In this document: positions 51,506 through 60,608 of the stretch, piece by piece
Layout: every line of letters begins with the position of its first letter
Position numbering within the stretch: the stretch's first letter is position 1
From: JADKIH01 sp964595205
Lineage (GTDB): Bacteria; Bacteroidota; Bacteroidia; AKYH767-A; 2013-40CM-41-45
Direction: 5' to 3'
NCBI GenBank assembly: GCA_964595205.1
Contig: CAZQOQ010000013.1
Location: 1-64,000, forward strand
DNA: 64,000 nucleotides
Program-made: the position numbers and the translations under genes
The notes under the pieces: model-generated
What the model was told of the DNA's origin: nothing
The model's database searches: none
What the model saw: the letters and a program-made list of their open reading frames with translations, nothing else

Positions 51506-52432
51506 CTAATAAATTAGAAGTTTTTGTGAAAAATTTCCTTCTGAAGTTTGGACTTTCAGTAAATAATAGCCGGGTGGTTGGTTACTAACATCAATTGGAG
51601 CATTGTCTTTTAAAGCTTTTTTGTCCAAAAGTATTTTTCCAGTAATATCCATCAATTGCAAATTAATCTCTGATACATTTCCGGGATAATAAATCCATAT
51701 TTTCTCAGATGCAGGATTCGGATATATTAATAGAGTTTTCTGAATGAGTTCTTCGTCTCCACTTAAATAATCGCAAGTATAACCCGAAATGAAAAAAATC
51801 CAATTGACAGATGGATCATAATAACAAGTCAATCCTACATAAGAATAAACATCAATAATCGAAGTAGAATCGCAAACACTTCGGGAAAAAAAGAAATTTT
51901 TTTGTGTTGATCCAAAATGCTCTATAATGACATCATTTATCGGAAGTAATGAAACGATACTGTCATAATAATGGACAAACTGCTTACGATAATTCACTCC
52001 ATTGATGTTGACAGTACTCAGACTATCGATTATCATATGCCCAGTGGGATCACAACCGGATGGAGCAAAATCCATATTGTCCCAAAGAAATGGAACTGTA
52101 TCTCCGGGTTGTGCATTCCAATCCTGTATGAGATAAAACAAACCTCCCTTTGAAACATATACTTTACCAGAATCTTCATATGTATAAAACTCCGGTCTTG
52201 TATAATTTAAAAGGAAATTTCCAGGCATTTGAACGGTTCTTAATACCTGGCTTACGCGCTTACATGGTTTACCATTTAAAATGGTATCCGATTCTACCTT
52301 TGTTTCCATATAACCATTTATTGAACCAAAAACTAAACTATGGAACCATTTAGCGCCTACAGGTGCCCATTGCTGAGAGAAAACTGTTATGGTGTTTAAA
52401 ACCAAAAACAAAAAAAAGTAGAATTTTTTCAT
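51506..52432 (-). CDS. Secreted T9SS-sorted protein of unknown function
   Basis: A 308-residue exported protein: signal peptide (about 1-19, ending VFS-Q), a mature domain beginning QWAPVGAKWFHSLVF with scattered Cys residues (about 57, 129, 191, 208, 226), and a T9SS type A sorting domain in the last about 75 residues (LLIYPNPASEKIWIYYP ... QPPGYYLLKVQTSEG). The N-terminal WxPxGAxW motif is common in small Bacteroidota T9SS cargo of unknown role. Single gene after the gyrB terminator. Confidence 0.8.
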   Translation of the reverse strand: MKKFYFFLFLVLNTITVFSQQWAPVGAKWFHSLVFGSINGYMETKVESDTILNGKPCKRVSQVLRTVQMPGNFLLNYTRPEFYTYEDSGKVYVSKGGLFYLIQDWNAQPGDTVPFLWDNMDFAPSGCDPTGHMIIDSLSTVNINGVNYRKQFVHYYDSIVSLLPINDVIIEHFGSTQKNFFFSRSVCDSTSIIDVYSYVGLTCYYDPSVNWIFFISGYTCDYLSGDEELIQKTLLIYPNPASEKIWIYYPGNVSEINLQLMDITGKILLDKKALKDNAPIDVSNQPPGYYLLKVQTSEGNFSQKLLIY

Positions 52433-52509
52433 GTCATATGGTTATTGTATTAATAAAGTAAACGAAATATACGAATATAAATAAAATATCTATCAGACAA
52501 GTGTAAAGT

Positions 52510-53694
52510 TTAATGGCCTAATTCACGAAATGCCATCCATGCCATTAAACCCATCCCCGTTTCAAGGGCTGATTCATCAATATTGAATGTAGAGGTATGT
52601 ACTGGTGAAATAATTCCTTTTGCCTCATTCCGAACTCCCAAACGATAAAAACATGCCGGAGCTTTCTGTGAGTAAAAACTAAAATCCTCCGCCGCCATCC
52701 ATATCTCGAGGTCTTCCACATTCTCTTTTCCTAAATAGTCCTCAGCCGCCTTGCGTGCGCGATCAGTAACTGCATCATCATTGATTAAAAACGGATAACC
52801 GCGATGAATATCGAAAATACATTTCCCTCCCATGCTTTCTGCAATCATCTCCGCCATCTTTTTCATTTTCTGGTGTGCTTCGTTTCGCCATTCTTCGTTC
52901 AGTGTACGAAAGGTTCCCTCAAGGTAAACTTCATCCGGAATCACATTCGTCGCGCCGTTTGCAATCACTTTACCGAACGACAAGACTGACGGTATCGTGG
53001 GTTTGGCATTCCGGCTTACGATCTGCTGAAGCGCAACAATCATGTGAGATGTAATTAAAACAGGATCAATCGTAAGATGGGGCATGGCACCGTGGCCGCC
53101 TTTGCCTTTCACTGTCACATATATTTCATCCGTACTCGCCATGTAAAGTCCTTTCCTGAAACCAACTTTCCCTGCATCGATCTGCGGCATCACATGCTGC
53201 CCGATTACGGATGCAGGTTTTGGATTCTCCAAAACTCCTTCCTTAATCATCAACGAAGCACCGCCCGGAAGTTTTTCTTCGCCGGGCTGAAAAATAAACT
53301 TAACTGTTCCTTCGAAATCATTCTTAATTTCATTCATGATTCGTGCAACGCCTAGCAGCGACGATGTATGCACATCGTGACCACAGGCATGCATCACTCC
53401 TTCATTCGAAGACTTATAGTCTACATCATTTGTTTCTGTTATCGGAAGCGCATCCATATCGCCACGCAATGCAACAACTCTCTTCGCCGGATTTTTTCCC
53501 TCAACAATTGCAACGACTCCTGTATTGGCCATTCGAAGCATGTTTGAAATACCAAATTCTTTTAGCTTCGACTCTACAAATTTCTGTGTATTGAATTCGT
53601 GGAAAGATAACTCTGGATTTTTATGAAGATGACGACGACAACTGACAATGTCATCAGCGTACTTATTTGCGAGTGATTTTATTCTATTTACCAT
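52510..53694 (-). CDS. M20-family amidohydrolase (N-acyl-amino-acid hydrolase type)
   Basis: A 394-residue metallo-amidohydrolase of the M20D group. Metal and catalytic motifs: CRRHLHKNPELSFHE at the N-terminus, ALRGDMDALPITE (about 76-88), MHACGHDVHTSSLLG (metal ligands, about 101-115), FQPGEEKLPGGA (about 135-146, catalytic Glu-Glu) and the C-terminal AAEDFSFY ligand. The lid domain follows about 185. These enzymes split N-acyl or N-benzoyl amino acids or indole-acyl conjugates; the exact substrate is open. A heptamer array (CAAACSC) sits 9 nt upstream of the ATG. It follows the large PD40/barrel gene on the same strand. Confidence 0.9.
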   Translation of the reverse strand: MVNRIKSLANKYADDIVSCRRHLHKNPELSFHEFNTQKFVESKLKEFGISNMLRMANTGVVAIVEGKNPAKRVVALRGDMDALPITETNDVDYKSSNEGVMHACGHDVHTSSLLGVARIMNEIKNDFEGTVKFIFQPGEEKLPGGASLMIKEGVLENPKPASVIGQHVMPQIDAGKVGFRKGLYMASTDEIYVTVKGKGGHGAMPHLTIDPVLITSHMIVALQQIVSRNAKPTIPSVLSFGKVIANGATNVIPDEVYLEGTFRTLNEEWRNEAHQKMKKMAEMIAESMGGKCIFDIHRGYPFLINDDAVTDRARKAAEDYLGKENVEDLEIWMAAEDFSFYSQKAPACFYRLGVRNEAKGIISPVHTSTFNIDESALETGMGLMAWMAFRELGH

Positions 53695-53702
53695 TTATTT
53701 TT

Positions 53703-53774
53703 GTTTGGCGTTTGGGGTTTGGGGTTTGGGATAAATAAATTTCGTAATCTAACTTCAAACTCCAAACGCCAAAC
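53703..53774. repeat. Heptamer array (GTTTGGG)x4 and inverted partner
   Basis: Four 7-bp units (GTTTGGC, then GTTTGGG three times) at 53703-53730 and a complementary copy at 53756-53774 (18 of 19 bases). Together they make a stem-loop in the 88-bp gap between two minus-strand genes, ending 9 bp from the start codon of the amidohydrolase. The same units recur at 61917-61950. Confidence 0.88.
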
Positions 53775-53782
53775 TTTTTTAT

Positions 53783-56700
53783 TTAGAAGTCGAGACCAAG
53801 TGAAAAATAAAACTGGCTCGGCAGCACCTCTCGGTTCTGAACTCCCCACGCCCAATCGGCTCTCAAAAAATAACCGAGTATCTTGCTGCGTAAGCCAAAA
53901 CCAAAACCACCCACGATTGGTTCATTCTGCGAGATGATAGTCACGACAAAAGGAGTCTGAGAATAAATTTTCCGGTTCAATGCATTGGTTGAATCGTAAG
54001 GCGACGAGCCTGACCATGCGGTGCCCACATCTCCAAAGCCGACGATCTGGAAATTACGTATGAAGTCTGACTTAATCGGGCGGTTGAGTAAATACTTAAA
54101 TATTGGAACTCGCAGTTCGCTGTTGATTAGGGCAAATGTATTTCCATTTCGAATGTTCTGATCGAAGCCCCTTAGGTTAGTAGCAAGAGCCTGGAAATAA
54201 TAATTCTGTGTGTAATCAATCGGAGTCTCATAATTAAACGTCGGAGAAATCCAGTTATCTGTCGAGCCCATATAAAATATCGTGCGCTCTTTGCCGAATG
54301 ACGTTCCAGATGCCAGCCTGTTTGCCCATATTATTTCGCGGTGAATTTTCTGATAATGCCTGATATCCGTTCCGAGGATAACCATGCCGGTATTTTCCTT
54401 GTCGATTTGTTTATAGTATTCTCCAAACACTTTCAGTCGGGTGCCATTATACAGGTTCACGCCTGTCTTGAGTGTATTGTCGAAGACATACTCCACACGC
54501 GTGCTTCCCCAGTTCAGGTATTCGTTTGGCATGTTCAGGGTTGTATAGTCGATCGATAAAATTGCAAGCCTGTCGTTCCGGTATGCAACCGATCCCCTGA
54601 TTGAAGAAACATCGCTAAACGGCCACGAACCCGTGAAGCGCAATTCGTGAGAATTCAACTTGGCAAACGGATCGATATGAAGGACCTGGCGGTAGAAAGT
54701 GATCTTCTTATCAAATCTCTTTTTCAGGTTTTCATAACTGAGGAAATATTCGTTGCTGTTCAGATCGCCTGCCAGTTTGAATCCGCCGGTAATTTTATAA
54801 TCCTCCAGCAGATCGGTGATGCCAATCTTAAAGAAACCATTCAAACCCGGGTTGTAATAGATGGCTCCTCCGCCGGTAAACAGCTGGTACGACTGATTCA
54901 ACAGGCTGTTGTCGAGCTGGGCTACAAAATAGGTTGAAGAAAATGCAGTCTCGTAGTTTCTTTGTTTCGGCAACTTGAATACTACCGAATCCGGATCTGC
55001 CTTGGCGGAATCTTTTTTTATCGTGAAGAGTTCGGTCAGCTTGCTCTTTTTTTCCTTTTTACTCTTCGATTTCGGGAAATCACTTTGAAAGATATAATTA
55101 TCGATATCAACTGCATTGGAATCGACCGGAGGCGGCGGAGCTTCAATTTCAGTAACGACAGGTTTTTCGGGTTCTGCAATCTTCTCAGTTTTTACTTCTT
55201 TCTTCTGCAGACTTTCATTTCGGAATAATGTTTTCGGAAGTGTGTTCTGACTAAACGAACGTTGTTCTTCCGCATCATTTACATAGAGATGATATTTTCC
55301 ATTCCGGAAAATAATTTCGCTCACCCTGCTCTGAGTCTGGTTAATATCCTGGTATAAAATATTTCGCGGATAATCCGTCACCACATAATTGTCCACGATC
55401 ATCCTGTAATGCTCTATAGTGTCCACAAAACTCAATGCACTGTCGAGTCGGGCCACATACCTGTTTACGATCCCATTTTCATCGCTCAGGTAGGAGATAT
55501 TTGCAGAGTCATATTGCATCGGCTGAACTTCGTTAATATGATCCGTCGAAGTGATCCTGTGCAACACTGATGATTTTCCGCGATAATCATAATAAAAAAT
55601 ATCATAACCCAGTCCGCTAAGCGATTGCTTTTTATTATCATTCTTTAAAGAATCCTCTGTACGATTAGAAGCAAAAACAATTGCCCGGGAGTTATCGATG
55701 AAATGTGGATTCATGTCATCATAAAAATCCTTTGTGATCTGCTCGTAAGTCCTCGTGCGGAGATTATAAACATATATGTCAGTCTGGCCCTTCTGCACTC
55801 CTGATAAAACTATAGTCTGTCCGTCGTGTGAATAACTGAAATCGAGAACCTTTTCGAAATTAAAAAGTTGTCCCTCGATGTATTTATTTGTCTCCAGCGT
55901 ATACGTCCCGAGCCAGAGCTTTCCCTTTTTCTCCCTGATGATTCCAATCAACTTTCCGGTAGGATGCCAGGCGATCACAGGAAACGACACATCTGTCTCC
56001 TGGGTATACGACCTGTATCCACTCTTAAGAATTCTCTTTGTTTTTTTCTTCTCGTGGTCGAATAATTTAATCTTGTATTTTCCCAGGTCGTTGGAGACGT
56101 ATACGCTATACCTGCCATCGGGACTAGTATGCAGCTGAGTATAGAATAAATTTGGCTTCGATCGCTTTAAAATTGAAACTGAAGTGATGCTATCCCGGCC
56201 GTTATCGGAATTTTCATAACGTGATTTCATTGCGGTAGTCCAGTTCAGCGTGAGGTCCTTCATATTTAGTCCAAGAACATACATCAGGCCGCTTTCAATA
56301 TTCCTGTTGATGCGCGTCATATACAGGAGGTTTGCAACGGAACTTTCGGTGTAAGTGTCTACGATGTATTTCCAGACAGAATGACCGGCATAAACGGCAT
56401 CGTTTCCGGAGAGGTGGTTGAATTTGAGATATTTTTTACTGATGATGCCATCCCTGATTCGGTTATCGAGATTGACATTCCAGGAAACAGAAACGTATGA
56501 AACCAGGCCATTGATGTACCAGTCGGGCAGCGATAGCAATGCAGAATTCTGAATCCTGTCCTTCACATCGCCACCATACATGATCTGGTCGATCAACACA
56601 CGAGCAAGTCCTTCACGGATTTGCTGATGAAGCACTTCATGATCGCCGGTAAAATAAAGGAAGACCTTGTTACCGACCACTCTCGTGATTCCGCCGGTGT

Positions 56701-57052
56701 TATTCTCCATTTCATCCGTCTCAAGGCCGATGTTCGTTTGTTTTGCTTCGCTGAGTTTGTTGTAGATGATAAATTGAATTTTTCCGTCCAGCTTATAATC
56801 GAAGAGCTTTTCGATATCTGCGAGATCTTTTTCGGCATTCCTTCCCACGAAAGAAGCCAAATCAATTCCGCCGAGATAATAATACGTATCGAAATATTTC
56901 CACTTCATGAACGACCAGAACCGATCGTCGTATTGAACACGGTTTTTACCGAATTGCATTTCGTAGCCGTTGTAAAACTGGGCACTGGATTTGGAAACAT
57001 GAAGAATGAGAATGCCCAGGAAGAAGAAAAAATAAAGAAAAGTTTTTCTCAT
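53783..57052 (-). CDS. Large envelope protein: peptidase MA-like domain, TolB-like propeller, outer-membrane barrel
   Basis: About 1089 residues when started at MRKTFLYFFFF (57052), which gives a clean signal peptide ending SSA-Q; an upstream ATG at 57091 adds 13 residues. The N-terminal domain resembles peptidase MA-type gluzincins and carries HEVLH (151-155 numbered from the upstream ATG) and LPDWYINGLVSY (188-199), where active members have a zinc-binding Glu (WxxEGxA) and this protein has Asn. A TolB/PD40 propeller follows (about 310-600: SPDGRYSVYVSND, SHDGQTIVLSG, FIDNSRAIVFASN), then an acidic/Pro linker (about 640-730) and a C-terminal barrel (about 750-1102) ending in the aromatic strand SQFYFSLGLDF. 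The layout suggests an outer-membrane protein with a periplasmic binding part. Function unknown. Confidence 0.8.
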   Translation of the reverse strand: MRKTFLYFFFFLGILILHVSKSSAQFYNGYEMQFGKNRVQYDDRFWSFMKWKYFDTYYYLGGIDLASFVGRNAEKDLADIEKLFDYKLDGKIQFIIYNKLSEAKQTNIGLETDEMENNTGGITRVVGNKVFLYFTGDHEVLHQQIREGLARVLIDQIMYGGDVKDRIQNSALLSLPDWYINGLVSYVSVSWNVNLDNRIRDGIISKKYLKFNHLSGNDAVYAGHSVWKYIVDTYTESSVANLLYMTRINRNIESGLMYVLGLNMKDLTLNWTTAMKSRYENSDNGRDSITSVSILKRSKPNLFYTQLHTSPDGRYSVYVSNDLGKYKIKLFDHEKKKTKRILKSGYRSYTQETDVSFPVIAWHPTGKLIGIIREKKGKLWLGTYTLETNKYIEGQLFNFEKVLDFSYSHDGQTIVLSGVQKGQTDIYVYNLRTRTYEQITKDFYDDMNPHFIDNSRAIVFASNRTEDSLKNDNKKQSLSGLGYDIFYYDYRGKSSVLHRITSTDHINEVQPMQYDSANISYLSDENGIVNRYVARLDSALSFVDTIEHYRMIVDNYVVTDYPRNILYQDINQTQSRVSEIIFRNGKYHLYVNDAEEQRSFSQNTLPKTLFRNESLQKKEVKTEKIAEPEKPVVTEIEAPPPPVDSNAVDIDNYIFQSDFPKSKSKKEKKSKLTELFTIKKDSAKADPDSVVFKLPKQRNYETAFSSTYFVAQLDNSLLNQSYQLFTGGGAIYYNPGLNGFFKIGITDLLEDYKITGGFKLAGDLNSNEYFLSYENLKKRFDKKITFYRQVLHIDPFAKLNSHELRFTGSWPFSDVSSIRGSVAYRNDRLAILSIDYTTLNMPNEYLNWGSTRVEYVFDNTLKTGVNLYNGTRLKVFGEYYKQIDKENTGMVILGTDIRHYQKIHREIIWANRLASGTSFGKERTIFYMGSTDNWISPTFNYETPIDYTQNYYFQALATNLRGFDQNIRNGNTFALINSELRVPIFKYLLNRPIKSDFIRNFQIVGFGDVGTAWSGSSPYDSTNALNRKIYSQTPFVVTIISQNEPIVGGFGFGLRSKILGYFLRADWAWGVQNREVLPSQFYFSLGLDF

Positions 57053-57230
57053 TAAGGGTTTGTTCTTGGGAAGAAATACTGACATTATCATAGCCCGGGA
57101 AACTACATGCGAATGTACTTATTTTTTACAGCACAATAAACAGTTGGCAGTCGTATAAATCAACAATTTCCTCTCACAAAATCCGGAAAATACTTGGTAT
57201 TTTGTACCTCATATTGAACCTTCGCGAACC

Positions 57231-57869
57231 ATGTTTAAAATCAGGCCCTTTACATTTAATCCATTCGAGGAAAATACGTACGTGATTTCCGATGAAACTT
57301 CTGAATGTATTATCATTGACCCGGGCTGTTATAACATTGATGAAAAACGCCATCTGGAACAATATATTGCCACAAATAACCTCAAGCCCGTTAGGATTCT
57401 TTTGACCCATTCACACATCGATCACATTCTGGGCAATAATTTTCTGACAGGAAAATACAACATTCCCATCCAGATGAGTGCCATTGAAATCCCGCTTCTT
57501 AAAGCCGCTCCGGAATATGGTAAAATGTGGGGCATCGACTGCGAATCGTCCCCGGAACCTTCGATGTTTGTTACTGAAGAAGACGAAATCAAATTTGGCG
57601 CATCGACATTGAAATCAATTTTCACTCCCGGCCATAGCCCGGGCAGCTTTTCTTTTTACCATGGTCCGACAAAGTCACTCTTCTCCGGAGATGTCCTGTT
57701 TATGCAAAGCATTGGCCGCACCGATTTGCCTGGTGGAAATTATGAGACATTGTTAAAAAGCATTAATGAAAGGCTATTCAGCTTAGATGATGATGTAATA
57801 GTTTATCCGGGACATGGTCCTGCAACAACCATCGGTGAGGAGCGACGGAGCAATCCGTTTTTGATCTGA
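57231..57869 (+). CDS. MBL-fold metallohydrolase (glyoxalase II-like)
   Basis: A 212-residue metallo-beta-lactamase-fold enzyme. Metal ligands: THSHIDH (His60, His62, Asp64, His65), a His in TPGHSPGS, Asp in FSGDVLF and His in YPGHGPAT. The short length without the C-terminal substrate-binding domain of GloB puts it with YcbL-type hydrolases, whose thioester substrates are mostly unknown. It is divergent from the envelope protein gene and convergent with the methyltransferase. Confidence 0.9.
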   Translation: MFKIRPFTFNPFEENTYVISDETSECIIIDPGCYNIDEKRHLEQYIATNNLKPVRILLTHSHIDHILGNNFLTGKYNIPIQMSAIEIPLLKAAPEYGKMWGIDCESSPEPSMFVTEEDEIKFGASTLKSIFTPGHSPGSFSFYHGPTKSLFSGDVLFMQSIGRTDLPGGNYETLLKSINERLFSLDDDVIVYPGHGPATTIGEERRSNPFLI

Positions 57870-57881
57870 ATAATTCATGTG

Positions 57882-58577
57882 TCATTTTTTTGCCACACCA
57901 TAGACGATGTATTTCCATGATCGCGGCATCATCCAATTGAAAAAATATCTGTCGATGTACCCTAATATGGCTTTCTGATTTTCTGTCCGGCCGAAGGTGC
58001 CGGTGAATCCGGCCGAATTCATCGAATAACCTGAAAAAGGTCTTAGGAACTCTCCCATTTCCTGCACGGAAACGTATCTCCAGGATTGTCCCCACCCGGT
58101 AAATTTTTTCCTGGCAAATTCATGAATCTTTGTTGCGCGGGTATTTTCGGCAAAAAATAATTTACCTCCCGGTTTCAATGCCTTATGAATCTGGCGGATT
58201 ACCTCAGACTGGTTTTCTTTATTGCCGTTCCGCCCAATTCCTCCCAGTATGCTTTTGAAAACGACGATGTCGAAATAGTTTTCATAAGGTATTGAAAGTG
58301 CGTTGATGTCCAAGTAAGTAATCCTGTCTTCAACATGATATTTTCTATGCAATGGTGAGGCGGTAGTCCCGGCATCGTGAAGGTCGGACGCTACAACGGA
58401 ATACCCCTTCAAGGCAAGCCAGAGTGACAACCCTCCTTCTCTGCAGCCAAGTTCGAGACACTTCAGGTTTTTTTCCTCTGGTGAAATATTCCTTTCCCAG
58501 AATTCGAGCGCCTTCGACCAGTTGACCGTATCCCACTGCAGGATTTCTTTGACGGGTTTTTTATCCACTGGTTTCAA
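57882..58577 (-). CDS. SAM-dependent class I methyltransferase
   Basis: A 231-residue methyltransferase. SAM motif I is LELGCREGG (41-49), followed by SDLHD (acidic residue after beta 2), YLDINALSIP and FDIVVFKSILGGIGR (beta 4 region), then LKPGGKLFFAEN. The substrate is not evident. Its start codon overlaps the stop of the PAP2_C gene by 4 bp (ATGA), which indicates translational coupling. Last gene of the kynU-kmo operon. Confidence 0.85.
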   Translation of the reverse strand: MKPVDKKPVKEILQWDTVNWSKALEFWERNISPEEKNLKCLELGCREGGLSLWLALKGYSVVASDLHDAGTTASPLHRKYHVEDRITYLDINALSIPYENYFDIVVFKSILGGIGRNGNKENQSEVIRQIHKALKPGGKLFFAENTRATKIHEFARKKFTGWGQSWRYVSVQEMGEFLRPFSGYSMNSAGFTGTFGRTENQKAILGYIDRYFFNWMMPRSWKYIVYGVAKK

Positions 58578-59233
58578 TATGTTCTGCCGCCTAAATACTT
58601 TTTACAAAACTTATAAATAATCCATGTAGCCGGAATAGCAAAAACGACATCGATGGTATAATGAACATGTTGAATAAGAATCATAACTCCAACCATCAGC
58701 GAACAAAAAAGCAAAAACGTTCTGACAAATTTCCGATGCGAACCGAAGTACAAAGATAATATCGTCGACATGTGGCCCGAAAAAAACAGGTCCTTTGAGA
58801 TTATCTTCCCGCCGGTTGTAAAAAGTTGTACGAAAGGTTCTCTAAGCGGAAGATATCCCGTGGGTGGCTCGAGCGGTAACATTGAAATGGTCACGATTCT
58901 TACCAGGGTCACTATTACATATGTCTGGAAAACGATAAGAATTGTTTTCGGGTGAATCAGGTGATAATACAGGCCGATTAAAATGCCACTGTATAAAAAG
59001 AAAAACACGACCCATGAAACATCATAAGATGGCAGAAGATCGAGCACATAATCGTTTAATAATGCCCCTTGCCTGCTTTCAACGAAATCAAAAAACTTTC
59101 CGAAGATCACGGTAAATGATGACACTATGACTGCAGTGATAATCGCCTGTACCCTGAACGAACCGGAACTCCAGGCATGATTCCAGGCCTTTTTAAATAT
59201 TGAATAGTTCGATTCCTTCTTTTCCAAAAACAT
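58574..59233 (-). CDS. PAP2_C (sphingomyelin-synthase-like) membrane protein
   Basis: A 219-residue protein with about five or six transmembrane helices. All landmark regions of the sphingomyelin synthase family are recognisable: a D2-like RIVTISMLPLEPP (112-124), D3-like FFSGHMSTILSL (His154) and D4-like HYTIDVVFAI (His191, Asp195), the His-His-Asp triad that transfers or hydrolyses lipid head groups. This is the PAP2_C branch rather than the ordinary PAP2 phosphatase branch. Bacteroidota make sphingolipids, so a head-group transferase or lipid phosphatase is reasonable, but the substrate is unknown. It lies 20 bp after kmo and overlaps the methyltransferase gene. Confidence 0.78.
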   Translation of the reverse strand: MFLEKKESNYSIFKKAWNHAWSSGSFRVQAIITAVIVSSFTVIFGKFFDFVESRQGALLNDYVLDLLPSYDVSWVVFFFLYSGILIGLYYHLIHPKTILIVFQTYVIVTLVRIVTISMLPLEPPTGYLPLREPFVQLFTTGGKIISKDLFFSGHMSTILSLYFGSHRKFVRTFLLFCSLMVGVMILIQHVHYTIDVVFAIPATWIIYKFCKKYLGGRTY

Positions 59234-59253
59234 CGTTCGTTTAAATATTGCAA

Positions 59254-60591
59254 TCAGGAAATGTGATCCAGAATCATTTTTTCCACCTCAGCGCTGTCCC
59301 ATTTTTTTTCAATGTCGCTGATGGCCATAATCTTTTTCATGATTTCATCCTGACGTCTTCCATTCGCCAGGGCATCTGAATATGGAATGTCGCTGAAGGT
59401 TACCTGCGAATATAAAGGGAGCCATTTTAATGGATGCTTTTCATGCATCCGTGCTTCGATTTTTTTCTGAAGGAGGAAATTCTGTGTACCGACTTTATCG
59501 CGCATTTCAATAAAATTCATAACGGCTAGTTCAGCAATGGCATCAGTATTCGGCTTTCTGATGTTTTGAAATTCGCGGAAGAGTGAATTCCAGTCGTCGC
59601 CATGCTTATCGAGCAGTTGATCGAACACGGTACAATCTTCGAAGCCGCAATTCATCCCCTGGCCATAGAACGGAACGATGGCATGGGCGGCATCTCCGAG
59701 TAAACAAACGTGATCCTTGTATGACCACGGAAAACATTTTACGGTTACAAGCGAGCCGGTAGGATTATGAAAAAAGTCCTCTTCAAGAGTGGGCATTAGT
59801 TCCACCACATCAGGAAAAACCCGTTGAAAGAATTTTTTACAATCTTCTTTTGTCTTTATTGCTGCAAATGATTCTTCCCCTTCGAAAGGAAAGAAAAGCG
59901 TGCAGGTGAAACTGCCGTCGAGATTAGGAAGAGCGATGAGCATGTATCCGCCACGGGGCCAGATGTGTAATACATTCTTCTCCATCAGGAAAGAATTATC
60001 TTTTCCTGCGGGAATCAATAATTCCTTATAACCATGATTGAGATAGTGCTGCGAATATTCAAAACGGTCGGTGCTGAGCTGAAGCTGAAGTCGTGCTGCA
60101 GAGAAAGCTCCATCGGCGCTGAAGATAGCTTTTCCTTTTACAGGCTTGTCGCCGAAAAATGCAGTGGTATTTTCGAGATCGAGGCTTGTGCATCTCTCAT
60201 TGAAATGAATCTTTACTCCATTCTTCTCCGCCTCATCCATCAAAACGCAATTCAGGACACCACGGGATGTTGCATAAATTGACTGATCCTTTTCGCCGTA
60301 TTGCTGAACGGTAAGTTCACCTTTGACGTTATGCATCATCCTTCCATACATCGGGATGGCAACCTTACGGATCGATTCTTCAATGCCGGCGCCCCTGAGT
60401 CCCCGCCATCCACGATCTGATAAAGCAAGATTTATGGAGCGACCGGCGGGAATATTTTCCTTCCTCATATCTGGCCGTCTCTCATACAAGTGAACATTGT
60501 AACCCCTGCGGGCGAGATAGATTGAAAACAAAGAGCCGACGAGTCCTGCGCCGAGAATTATAATTTCTTTTGATTCCTGATTCTTCATCAT
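59254..60591 (-). CDS. kmo: Kynurenine 3-monooxygenase
   Basis: A 445-residue FAD monooxygenase that hydroxylates L-kynurenine with NADPH and O2. It has the N-terminal dinucleotide fold GAGLVGSLFSIYLARRG with the ERRPD acidic end, the AGRSINLALSDRGWRGL segment characteristic of KMO, the DG(A)FS motif (SADGAFSAAR) and the GDAAHAIVPFYGQGMNCGFEDC FAD-binding motif. It feeds 3-hydroxykynurenine to the kynureninase encoded 17 bp upstream. The eukaryotic C-terminal membrane anchor is absent. Confidence 0.95.
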   Translation of the reverse strand: MMKNQESKEIIILGAGLVGSLFSIYLARRGYNVHLYERRPDMRKENIPAGRSINLALSDRGWRGLRGAGIEESIRKVAIPMYGRMMHNVKGELTVQQYGEKDQSIYATSRGVLNCVLMDEAEKNGVKIHFNERCTSLDLENTTAFFGDKPVKGKAIFSADGAFSAARLQLQLSTDRFEYSQHYLNHGYKELLIPAGKDNSFLMEKNVLHIWPRGGYMLIALPNLDGSFTCTLFFPFEGEESFAAIKTKEDCKKFFQRVFPDVVELMPTLEEDFFHNPTGSLVTVKCFPWSYKDHVCLLGDAAHAIVPFYGQGMNCGFEDCTVFDQLLDKHGDDWNSLFREFQNIRKPNTDAIAELAVMNFIEMRDKVGTQNFLLQKKIEARMHEKHPLKWLPLYSQVTFSDIPYSDALANGRRQDEIMKKIMAISDIEKKWDSAEVEKMILDHIS

Positions 60592-60608
60592 TTTAATTTT
60601 TCAGCCTT

